Below, piece after piece: positions 47,247-57,476 of a stretch of 64,000 nt of DNA. The stretch comes from Bryoerythrophyllum caledonicum. Lineage: Eukaryota > Streptophyta > Bryopsida > Pottiales > Pottiaceae. Under the pieces are notes generated by a model. The model made no database searches. It worked only from the letters and a program-made list of their open reading frames with translations, and was not told the DNA's origin. A program made the position numbers and the translations under genes. Each line of letters opens with the position of its first letter. Position 1 is the first letter of the stretch. The stretch lies in contig OZ020515.1 in assembly GCA_963971425.1 (NCBI GenBank), positions 17,810,291-17,874,290 on the forward strand. The letters run 5' to 3'.

Positions 47247-48893
47247 TTAAAATTCTACGGCAGAAGGACTAATAGATCCACCATCATTTGTATTTTCAGT
47301 TCCTGATGAATTGACTTCGGTAGATTCTTGCTCACTAGAAGACTCTATAATAGGAGTTATAAATTGTGGAGAATCAGTCAACAATTTGAGAAATTGTTGT
47401 TGATGCTTTTTTCTCAATTTATAGGTCCTCAAGGACTCTCTAATTTGTTCCGCATTTGGAGGTAGTATGTTTCAATGCGCAAAATTAGGAGATGGTGGTG
47501 AAGTCAATAATTCATTCAATACTAAAATATTTTCGGGTGAATTTGGTGCACCACAAGGTTTAGGTGATAATCTTAAACCTTGATTAATTAATGGTGATGG
47601 TGTAGCGTTAAAGTACGGATTTGTAGCTACGGCTAATAATTCTGGTTTAGCACATTTTTCGGCTCTTTTATCTCGTGCTTTATTTTGCTTTTCTGTTTTA
47701 TCCTTATCCTTGTCGGACATTGAATGATGTTTCGCACATCTTGAACATGGTGGTTTGGAATAATTATTTTCTGAAATTTTTTAATGATAAAATTTCCAAA
47801 ATAATTTTCCAGCTAATCCCGGGGTGCTAGATATAATTTAATATATTGTTCCAAGGCTTGTAAATCATAAACTTCTTGTTTAAAATTACGGGGATATTTC
47901 CATGATCTCAAGATATCCGGAACCGACTTTGCTTCGTAAGAATGGCTTAGTGTAAATAAAAGCTCATCAATTCTCTTGGTTAAAAATTTAATTAATTTTT
48001 TCTCTTTTCTATTTATGGTTGAATAGATATAAAGGTAATCTATCAAATTACAATAAGAGGTGACGATTGGGTCATATTTCAACCAATTTGTTCCCATTAC
48101 TCTATTGCTTTGATCTTTTATAATTAAACCATGAGCTAAGTGTAAAAGGATCAACGTCAAAAGATTCTTCGTCTTGTTCCTCTTCAAAATTTCTCGGATA
48201 ATTATGTTCAAAGATTAATCTTTCAACAAATTGACTTCTATGATTATCCTCAAGATTTTCCTTGCTAATTTGTTCAATTTCTTTCGCTAGAAAATGGATT
48301 AAATTGGTTTTGTTCTTTTTAGCTCTTTGGTATAATACTAATAAGCGTCTCAATCTTATTAATATTTCTCTAAGAGTTTCCGGTTTTATCCCCATTTCTC
48401 ATAAGCGAAGCAACCCAAACGCATGTACATTTGTGTGTACAATTTCTCTACTCAAAAAATCCGGCATTAAACACCTTGAATTTTTGATAGAAGGGTCGTA
48501 ATTGAACAAATAGGTAGATGGCTTAGTAGTTGGATATCCGTTCCAAGTACCACATCCACATGAAATTATGGGTTGGGTTAATTGTTTTAGCCTACCGTAT
48601 TGGACAAATATAAAGTGTAATTTGATTGGTAGTAACAATGACCCTTCATCTACCATCAAAGTCCCTATGTGTTGTCCTCCATTCCAAATTTTTGATAATA
48701 TGATTCCTTTAATTTCTAAAGGTAAATTATCAAAACTTTTTTGAAAATCTTTACCAAGTTGTAGAGGTCTTCCACTTAAGGTAAAACCTTTACCAAAATA
48801 GGCTCCTCTAAATACTCGATAAAGTGAGGAAAATAAATAAGGTCCTTTAAAGAAATTATTAATTTCAGATGGTTTTAATTCCCAAGGAAACAT
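47247..48893 (-). pseudogene. Degenerate open frames between PBS and gag
   Basis: Consecutive frames at 48893-48399 (starting MFPWELKPSEINNFF), 48395-48102, 47720-47472 and 47432-47247 share the gag-pol phase and are separated by single stops. One frame, 48211-47813, is shifted. Together they look like one former ~500-residue N-terminal extension of the polyprotein or a separate leader ORF. I do not recognise a domain. Two parts contain similar segments (YPRNFEEE and YPRNFKQE after a helical stretch), which suggests an internal duplication. Confidence 0.45.
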
Positions 48894-49341
48894 TTTAGCA
48901 ATCCCATATTTTTAATCTTTTCTATAAAAAATTTATCAAATTTCTTTTCAGACTTGCAGAGCATAATTTTTTTTTAATTTTTTGTTCACTGCAAGGCAAT
49001 GATGCGATGCCAGAACAAAGACCATTCGTCGACTGTCACTGGACTGCGTTTCCTTATACAGTCCTGATTTAGACGATTTGTCAAGGTCTCAGTCTACAGT
49101 CACATACATTGTGATTGTCTATTTGTAACGGGAATTTTTTTGATGTGTAGAACACCAATTGTTTAACGGTTAATAGGATTGTAATTTTGGACTAGCATAT
49201 GTATTATCTTTGTAACCAATCAAGTATTATCAGAGAGCTGTACCGGTATGCCACTTAATAACATATCATTACACCTACAATTTGTTTTGACATTAAAAAA
49301 CCTCGTCTGTCTACATCTTAGCTACCGTTAGCCAGAAAGCC

Positions 49342-49359
49342 TCCCCGGCAGCGGCGCCA
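49342..49359 (-). other. Primer binding site, tRNA-Asp type
   Basis: Two to three bases inside the 5' LTR the coding strand reads TGGCGCCGCTGCCGGGGA. From memory this is the complement of a plant tRNA-Asp 3' end with one mismatch, a PBS used by Athila-type elements. Confidence 0.75.
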
Positions 49360-49362
49360 AAA

Positions 49363-51314
49363 TGTAGGCGGAAATTTGTCTTGTAAATATAAATAAATCC
49401 AAGGTAATTTCCTAGTGGGGGGTCTTAGGGAGGCTTAATTCAGTCTATCGTTTGAATAACTAAGGTCACATGTTAGATAGGAATGTCTTTTGTTTAACAA
49501 ATTGCTTAAGATAACGAATTATCTATTATAGGTGTGTTAATTAACCCTTGTGCTTTTCCCGTGAGTGCACTCTACACTCTTACAGTCAATTAGTGGTTAA
49601 ACATGCATTTGTGATTGTGTGGGATCCTCTCACTAAAGGACACAAATAATCTTTAAGTGTTTTAGTGAGTGATACAATTTGTCTTGTTCATAATCAATGC
49701 ATCATAACCAATTTTATTGCCAACTCTAATTGCTAATTCCTTTTTATTAGAATTGACAACTATGCTAGCTATTCTATTTTGCCAAGAGCTTATGGGTTCG
49801 GAATTCTATCCTGGCTTCCCACTTTCGCTCCACTGGTCCGCCTTAAGTTAATCATTTCATCATACCTGTAAAACTTTCCATTCAAAGAAACACCGGACAA
49901 CAATTATATCTCACTCTCGGTATAATTGTTGTTATTGATAACCCTTTGCTATCAAATCTATGTGTCCTCTCACTAATACTTACTTATGGCAAATGGTCTT
50001 GTTTTATGTCGTCAATCTCATGACACATACAAACAATCTCTTTTTCTTTAGCTTGACTTAATGTACACTTGGTCAAACTTTAATATAAAAGGCATCTAGC
50101 CCAACTTATGACAACATGGTCATTCTCAAGACTCTCTCGGCCCACTCTTGGCTCTTTAGTCTTACTTCTCCATTGCTCTCTCTTTTAGCAATTCTTTTCT
50201 TCTCAATTTACCTTCACTATTTGTCATGCTTCACCCATATGATCTTTAATGCTTCAATTCATACTATAATGACATAAATTGTTTTTGGGAAAATTACTAT
50301 TGTCTTATAATTTAATGACTAAGGGTGATCAATCCTTATTTCACACATTATGGACGTAATTTCACTCGGCAATTCTATCAGACAAATAGTATAATTGTAC
50401 GCATTTTACCTCACCCGCTATCCATTCATCTCAGTTTAGACTTAGGGAAGTTACAACAGTCATACAAGACTATTTGTAATTATCACTTTATGGTTTTTTA
50501 TAATTCGTCACATCACTCGGCGTTTACCATCGGAAAGGATTTGACAAATGGTAATATAATAAAAGGACTCGATTACTACTGTGCTTCACAGCTTCTCCAT
50601 TTATGATACTCAATTTAGTTATAGACACTGATAGTAGTCAAGACGAATTGTATATTACAACAATCTCAAAGTGGTGATTGAGAATGGACTGCAGCATAGA
50701 TTAATTGTATCCAAGATACACTCGTTTATTCCTGAGCCATTAATTGTGCACCATTATCACAAATCAACGTTTTGTGAAAATAGACTCAATCAACGACTAC
50801 TGGTCTTCTGCAATCCGCCATCAAAATCCCAAGGATTCTGACTTCGTCATCCTCTAACCTCCAATCTACAACTCTGATATAATGTAGACCACTGGTAATG
50901 CAGAAATTACACCAACAATTTAGAATTCATAAAACTAGGCTTGTATTCCATGAAAATTTTGAGAGTTACAATCAACAGCCTAGGACACACATTCAAAGTG
51001 AGAAAAATGTGGTGTATCCAAAGTTGGATTCAGTTTCTTTATATCCCTCTCGTGACTATTGGTTTCTCGACCTAGACCAATGATCTTCTCTCTCAACTTC
51101 CATAACTACTCGTCTAACTTACTCCTGATAACTTCCTACTAATAACTACTTTTATTAACTTACTTAACCGCCTATTAGTCTTTTTTACGCTATTCCGAAA
51201 AATTAGGGTAAAGGTTCACACTCTTTCATACTATTTGTAAACTGGTGCTACTTATGATCCCTATTCACACTGTAAAGATGAATAGTGTTCAAAAAATAAA
51301 ATTTCTGCACTACA
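49363..51314 (-). repeat. 5' LTR of the Ty3 element (right copy in the window)
   Basis: 1952 bp, nearly identical to 31451-33402. Carries the retrotransposon promoter on the minus strand; no specific TATA box is claimed. Confidence 0.93.
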
Positions 51315-51319
51315 CACCA

Positions 51320-52606
51320 CCACCCCCTAAGCGACAAAGGCAGCACCAAGGTGGAGCTCCTTCGACACGGACCCGTGCAACTATTCGAGCGGCAGCCACC
51401 GGTTTAGCTCTACTCGGAGGTAAGACTTACAAGGCCCCCAAGTTGGTTGAAGCTCTCCGGGTGTATGTGGACGACGTGGAGAGGACATTGGGGCAGGTGA
51501 GTGGCTTGGTGGGCAATCCACCTAGCCATGGATTGGTGGCAGCAGTCAAGGAGAAGATGGGAGGTGCTAGTGACCTCCGCATCATGGAGCAGAAGGTGGA
51601 CCGGCTTAACCTCCACATGGCCAAGGTGAGGAGTCGGGCGTTGGAGGTAGAGAAGGGTTGGAAGGAGGCATGTCTCCAAGCCAATGCCTCAGCATTAGCG
51701 TTACAATAGGTGGAGGAGGCCTTGCACTTTCCAGCGGATGCAGTATTGAAGGCCAAGATGTTCGATGCCAAGTTGGAGAGAGATGGCCATATCTCCAGCA
51801 AGAGGGTAATCGCTTTCATGGTAGAGTAGACGGTGAAGCTGGAGACAGCTTATGCTAACATGAGGATGTCGGTGAGTAACCTCACCCACATCCTGCCTAA
51901 GATCGTGGAGGAAGCTGATGGCGAGGACCTGGATGACGATTCTGGTTCGGAGGCTGATTCGGAGAGACAAGACTCGGGTGACCAAGGCCTTCCAAAGGGG
52001 AAGGGTGTGATTGATCTGGATAGCCCGGTTCTGCCCTCACGGACTCCACTTGTGGGAGTCACTGCCTGCCATTCTCCTTCAGATGTCACCACACAGGTAC
52101 AGAGCGTGAGAAAGGAGCGCACGGGTGCCACGATGGAGCCTCCGCGCATGGCTCTTCCTCGCCAGTTTTTCCTCGGAGACCCCGGTTGTACCACATCGAC
52201 CGTTGCCCCTTTGCAGGGTAGGTCTCCTTTCGGGAAGACTACTAGTGAAAACTCAGCTTACTTGCACCTTCCAGTACGGATGGAGGGCAAGTTGGGACAC
52301 ACCTCCGTTCAAAAGGTCTTCATTGGGACTCCGAGCCAGGTATCGGTCCTTCCGACCCGGTCTGAGCCCCACCAGGGCACTACTTCCGTGCTACTCACTC
52401 CGGGTGGCCCGGATGCCACGTTGACTTTGATGGAGGGCGTGCCTCGGTCATCCATGGCCGGATCGGCACCCTCTTCATCCACAGATATGCTATCCCCTCT
52501 TGGGATGCTTGCGACAGCCGCGGCTCTCCCGACTTCAAGCAAGAGCGCGAAGAAGCGGAAGAGGAGGGAAGAAAAGAGAAGACTTGAGGAGTTGACCCGG
52601 AAGTAG
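51320..52606 (+). pseudogene. Element B protein, C-terminal half (coiled coil)
   Basis: Continues the frame from 31450 with a basic Pro/Lys/Arg/Gln stretch (PKRQRQHQ), then heptad-rich sequence (LRIMEQKVDRLNLHMAKVRS) and an acidic Asp/Ser cluster near 51930-51980. A low-complexity tail ends in Lys/Arg-rich residues at 52606. In-frame TAG codons at 51707 and 51827 interrupt it. The coiled coil aligns with 24350-24900 of element A. With three stops in total this copy is not expected to make full-length protein. Confidence 0.55.
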
Positions 52607-53977
52607 GGTCAGATTCTTTGTTTGTAGGTTACTGTTCACTTTTGGAGTTGGCCCCAAGTTGAACGTGGATTTGACTTGGTTTTGCCTTGGAAATTGTGTT
52701 TAGATGCCTTTGACTTTGCACGTAGAGTTGGTGGGACGGTGGCTGCGCCGTCAAGGGTAGTTAATGCTGCCAGGTTTAGTAGAAGGCATCCTTTGTGTTT
52801 GGACGCTTGTGTGTGTTTGCTGCAGTATTAGTGAGGAGCCTCAGAGCACCTCTCTTCACTGCTTGTTGTGTGTACTTTGCTTTCAGTTTAATTCTAAACC
52901 TACGCTCTTTGAAAACCTTCTATGGTTGGGAGAGCTCGGATTCTACATGATTGTGAGTACCATTTCGAGTAGTCCATTCCTCAAGTCCGTACTAACCGTC
53001 TAAGTCGTTGTTTCCTTGTTCCATCAAGTAGATTAGTCCGGGTGGATGGAAATAACAGGTGAGACGGGTAGGTGGTTAGTTGGGCGGGACTCTAACTCTG
53101 ATCCCTTGTGATTGTTTCCTTGTTCCATCAAGTAGAATAGTCCGGGTGGATGGGAATAACAGGTGAGATTACAAGTGGTTAGGGGAGGACGAGGGGGGAG
53201 TGACGGATGTGTAAGGGTCCTAGCGAGTCTTGAGTGACCTTCCAACGTTAGATTGGCGTCGGTTGTGAGGGCTCGGGTCGGTCCCTGAAACATCTTACCT
53301 CCAGCCGCATTGGAGGTGGAGGGAGACTAGGAGTAGGACGGATAGTGGGCGGGTAGGCCCCTTGTTCACTTACATTATGCACATCGTAGCCTCGGAAACA
53401 CGGGTCTAACAGCCCTTCGGGGGAATCTCAGTGACACCATATCCATCCAAGTGAGTGAGTAGAGTTAGAAGGAGAGAACGGGAGGAAGAGTAGCTGGTAC
53501 TTGTGTCAAACACTAAAATCTCTTTGAGTCCATGAACCCTTGTTCATGGTGAAAAACCTTCTTCGGATACGAAAGTACCTGGATGTCTATAGTGTACATA
53601 GTGTAAAGTCCTGCCCGTCGAAACCTAGTGAGGACCGTAGTGAGGAAACCCAGTGAGGACCGTAGTGAGGAAACCCAATGAGGACCGCAGTGAGAAACCC
53701 AGTGAGGAAACCCAGTGAGGACCGCAGTGAGGACCGCATTGAGGATACCTCCCTCCCTTTTGGTAATGGGGAATGAAGATTTGGTGTAACTAAGTCTAAC
53801 CTTTGTAATTAATCTTCATTTATCTGTCTTGTGATGTAATTATTGTGGTATGTAGAGTTTGTATAGTTACAGACTTGTTGTTAGTCGTTGTAGTTCACGA
53901 GGATTCTCAGTGGGAACGAATACCTCAGGGTATCTTTAGTGTTAAGATGTGAATACTTGCCAACGTGTACTACGACA
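52607..53977. other. 3' non-coding part of element B with repeats
   Basis: Contains a ~50-bp direct repeat about 107 bp apart (CCTTGTTCCATCAAGTAGAW near 53015 and 53122), a run of GTGAGGACCGTAGTGAGGAA and AACCCA units at 53625-53740, and GTGGGAACGAA near 53911, which is shared with element A. No coding frame. Confidence 0.6.
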
Positions 53978-53982
53978 CCGTC

Positions 53983-55092
53983 CTGAAGCAAGAGATGGTG
54001 AAATGCTTCACGGCAATGGAGAGCAGGGATGAGCAGAATTTTAGGAGAGCGCGAAGTCCAGGTGTGTTTATAACTGACCACGCTGGGTTGGTTGTGCTGG
54101 TGAACTTGTTCAATGATGAAGATCGGAATTATCTTCAAGGCCCTGTTTGGGATTACACGTCGACAGTGTACCTCACTTCTCCGGCCAAGCAGTTCGCCAA
54201 ACCGCTATCGGTTGAGCCAAGCCTACCTCTCTACTTCAATTTCGTCTTCGGGCAGACCGATGGCAATGCAGCGGAGGCAAGCTTCCGAGACTACTTTGGG
54301 CCTGATCTGCAGTAAATCCTGTGTGGAATGCGAAGGACTTTCAAAGCGTCTCCGGACCGAGCTGTGATCAGGTCGGGCGTGCCAACTTCAACGTTTGCGC
54401 GGTAGACAAATTGATTGGTGTACTTTGCCGTCGCAACGTTGCAATTATCAACGTTGGAGCTGGTTCTGCGATTACCTGGATATCCCTAGTAAGAATGATG
54501 TCATCATTTGTCATCATTATCACTCTTGCTCTTGATGTTTTTAGTTGCGTTAATCATGTACCTTACGCTCGAAACGGGTCTTTTCTTGCAGACCAAAGGC
54601 GCTAGAGTCGTGGAGGTTGTGTTCTCAGCAGCAGACAAGACCTTCGCTTTTGACAATGCAAAGAAGTTTTGGGATGCTCGTCAGGTTCTAGCCCTTACCC
54701 CACCTGCGACTCCGCCGACTAAAAAGAGGTTGTCCAAGGTAGAGAGAGTTAGAAAGAAGTCCTTGGTCGTTTCACGCGCACCTGTCCAAAATGTACAGCC
54801 AGAGAGAAGAATCGTTCTCAGGAGTGCACGACAAACGACTCCGTCAGAATCCTCAGAAGAAGAAGTTGGCACTGACCACCGTGGCCCTGAGAGTGACGAA
54901 GAGAAAGACAATGAATCGGACCATGACGGCGAAGAGGACGACAATAGGGAAGAGGAGATACGATTGAATCGTACAAAAGAGGGCGCCCAGGAAGAGGACA
55001 ACAGCGATAGTGGATCGGATGGAAGACGCACCCCAATAGGAAATCCGATCGCTGCACTACCTGGACCTGATGTGAGTTGGCTCGCCGACTAA
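53983..55092 (+). pseudogene. Gene 2, C-terminal part: methyltransferase-like domain and acidic tail
   Basis: Resumes the gene 2 frame after element B. A segment with GVFITDHAGLVVLVNLF ends in a frame change near 54310-54320. The next frame reads to a GTAAGA donor at 54489 and is spliced to 54592, with phase kept. Across this intron lies IINVGAGSAITWISL, then TKGARVVEVVFSAADKTFAF, in the same place and with the intron in the same position as LVLDAFASVG|NSVRACKST in gene 1. It is therefore a homologous, further degraded methyltransferase-like motif I region. The following ~120 residues are basic, then strongly acidic. A TAA closes the frame at 55092, but a consensus donor GTGAGT at 55072 could bypass it and join the HAD module in phase. 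Confidence 0.55.
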
Positions 55093-55493
55093 GCGGACCT
55101 CACTTAGTGCCATCCGTCCGAGACCGAGGCCGAACCAAGCGTTTTATTTGCTGGTACCAGGCAACAGTTGCATCTTGGCCGGGACGACACTGACATTGGT
55201 GGCAACGTACGACCCATCGACTTCTTTTTTTCCATGGACTTAAATACTTTATAATTGACTTTGAACTAATTAATGTAGTGCGTGGTAATACATCTTTGAT
55301 AGTGTTTATATCTTCAGTAGTCCTCCTTCTTGCAGGCAGCATGGAGTGTCGGTGCCTACCGCACGAGTGGATCGCCGTCCTCGAATTTGGTACAGCCCAC
55401 CCCCTCATTCTGAATACGCAATCATTGTCTGCCACAACGTCTACTTGTCTTGTAATGTTTAATTTTCATACTCTAAAATTCTGGTATATTGAG

Positions 55494-55675
55494 ATCGAAT
55501 GCGCCCCCGATCTCTTTGATCGGATCGGATGTGCTCCCAATCTCGCCGATGGGACCGGGTTCGCCTTCATTGTCGTCTATCAGATCTGTTGTGCTCCGGA
55601 TCTTCCAGATCGGATCGGGCGCGCCCCCGATCTCATGGTCCGGATCGAGTGCGCACCCGATCTTCCATTCCGATC
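55494..55675. repeat. Family-1 palindromes in the intron before the HAD module
   Basis: Units such as GATCGAATGCGCCCCCGATC, GATCGGGCGCGCCCCCGATC and GATCGAGTGCGCACCCGATC occur at about 30-60-bp spacing, wholly within the predicted intron 55390-55743. Confidence 0.8.
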
Positions 55676-56811
55676 TTTTTGGGCTTTGGGTATGATTGTC
55701 GACATTTGTATGTCCATCCACTGAATGTATGTCCTTCGCGCAGCCAATATCCGTCGACCCTCGTGATGTATCTCCTTCTTCAGTACCCACCTAAGACACC
55801 CCTCACTCCGTGGAGGATATGCACGTCAATATGTTGTCAGGGCTTGGAATTGAGGTTGGCGGAGCTAGGCAAGACGAAGCAAGGGAGGAGACAATGGAAG
55901 AACGAAGGGTGAGAGAGTCCAATGAGGAGCCGGAGGTACTGGAGGTCGAAGAGAGGTGGTATAACAGGCCTGAATCCCCACCAAGGGAGCGAATTCATAT
56001 TCCGTTCGATCATGAAAGGGCAATGTGAGTCCGAGGTGTCGGTTCTAGAACGAGGATATCGGCGAGGATTGTACGTGTCACAGCAGTAGTTATTGCTCCC
56101 GCAGTCGTGGAGTGTCTTTTGTCCGGGCCGGCTTTGATGCAGGTAGATCAGTCCTATCAGTCTTCATCTGGCGACGCCACTAATGGTCACGTGCCCGACC
56201 CTGAGGAAGGCCCAACCGAAGTGGAGGTGGTGGTTGTCGGCGCACTTACTAACTTACGGTCTTTGCAACTACCTTCTACTTCGGGGCGTAATCTTTCATT
56301 GACGGATTCAACTTGCGAACATGTAGTCGATGAAGGGGCTTACGAAGGCATGTTTGATGATGAATTGAAGCCTCTTAGCCCCGCTAACATTGCATCGGAA
56401 TCTGCCGTTGCGGAAGTCCATGACGGGTTAATCTCTGAAAGAGCCGTGATTCAAGTTGATGTCTCGTCTTCCTTGGAGTGCTCCTCAATTGCTCGAGGAA
56501 ATCCCCTTCTCCCAGGTAGGTATCTCTTGCCTTTGGTTCTTTGTTCATTTTCTTCTGAGTTTTATATTCATCGGTCCTAATCTGCACTTGGTCATCTAGG
56601 ATCCACTGGTGCGGATGCGAAAAAAGATCTTCAAGTCGTTGCTCATAGTGGAAGCGTGTCGAAGCCTGCCGCAGCTTTTACCGAAACCGGAAGCATTTCA
56701 AAGCGTCATTCGTCCAGCGAACGTGCCCTTCCAGCATCAATAGTTGATGGTGATATTCCACGCCTATGTTTCATTCTAAGTAATTCGTGTGAAAAATTCT
56801 TCCTGTTGAGA

Positions 56812-56905
56812 TCGGGGGCGCGCCCGATCTTCCAGTGGTGATCGGGAGCGCATCCAATATTTTTGTGGAGATCGGGTGCTCGCTCGATCCTCTACTTGAG
56901 ACGCC
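56812..56905. repeat. Family-1 palindromes in the intron before HAD domain 1
   Basis: GATCGGGGGCGCGCCCGATC, GATCGGGAGCGCATCCAATA and GATCGGGTGCTCGCTCGATC in a row, within the predicted intron 56780-56978. Confidence 0.8.
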
Positions 56906-57134
56906 CTTCTCTAAAGTCCATTTCCATGTTTTGTCTAATAGAGTATGGTTCACCTTTGGATTTTGCTTCTTGTTTCAGGTGGTCTAGTTCGAGCAGCTGA
57001 GCCTCGAGCACCTCGGGAATCCACGGTAAGGGTACCGAGGTACACTGTCGTCGTGGACTTAAATGGATTTTTAGTTCACAGGCCTGGCTTTAACCACATT
57101 TGCACTCTTAGACCCGACGGTGGTCGTTTTCTAG

Positions 57135-57476
57135 CACTAGTACAAAAGTGGGAAAAAAAAACCGCCCTCAATTTCATGTTGCCGTTCTTGTGACCACGCT
57201 GCCAGAATTCTGTTACATTGTTCATGTTTTGGGCTGCCGCGGTTTTTTGCTCATAGCTTCTTTAGTTTTTGGAAGTTTTGGGCGTGTAATACACCATTGA
57301 AAAGGTCTTGAAAACACGCTTCCAAAAGTATATTAAATGCCCAACGACTTCAAGTTAGGAGCAGAAAACGGCGGCAGCCCGAACCATGAACAGTGTAACA
57401 GAATTCTGGCAACGTGGTCACAAGAACTGCAACATGAAATTGAGGGCGGTTTTTTTTTCCCACTTTTGTACTAGTG
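57135..57476. mobile_element. 342-bp CACTA-type MITE with ~120-bp inverted arms
   Basis: Starts CACTAGTACAAAAGTGGG and ends with its inverse. The arms match over about 120 bp with a few mismatches, so almost the whole element is a hairpin. TSD TAG (57132-57134 and 57477-57479). It interrupts HAD domain 1, and the frame rejoins in phase on removal. Confidence 0.9.

Larger units (their letters stand above)
31451..51314 (-). mobile_element. Ty3/gypsy LTR retrotransposon, 19.9 kb, young, with extra 3' ORF
   Basis: Two 1952-bp direct LTRs (31451-33402 and 49363-51314) are flanked by TSD CACCA (31446-31450 and 51315-51319). Coding strand is minus. Order from the 5' LTR is PBS, degenerate frames, gag, protease, RT, RNase H and integrase, then a non-coding stretch, a third ORF and the polypurine tract. 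Protease-RT-RNase H-integrase order defines Ty3. No chromodomain follows the integrase, and the tRNA-Asp type PBS, large size and extra ORF point to the Tat/Athila branch. I saw only three LTR differences by eye, so insertion is recent. Confidence 0.9.
29545..53977 (+). mobile_element. Element B: homologue of element A, with a nested Ty3 retrotransposon
   Basis: Begins TGTTGTACCACG and ends GTGTACTACGACA, flanked by the 5-bp duplication CCGTC (29540-29544 and 53978-53982). Removing it rejoins gene 2 in frame. Without the nested Ty3 element it is about 4.6 kb, close to element A without its CACTA insertion (3.9 kb). It encodes a homologue of the element A protein in the same orientation. Both elements carry TAGTTACGC and AACCGGA-GCAATT motifs near their left ends and GTGGGAACGAA 70-90 bp from their right ends, yet neither shows an LTR pair. 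Confidence 0.72.
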
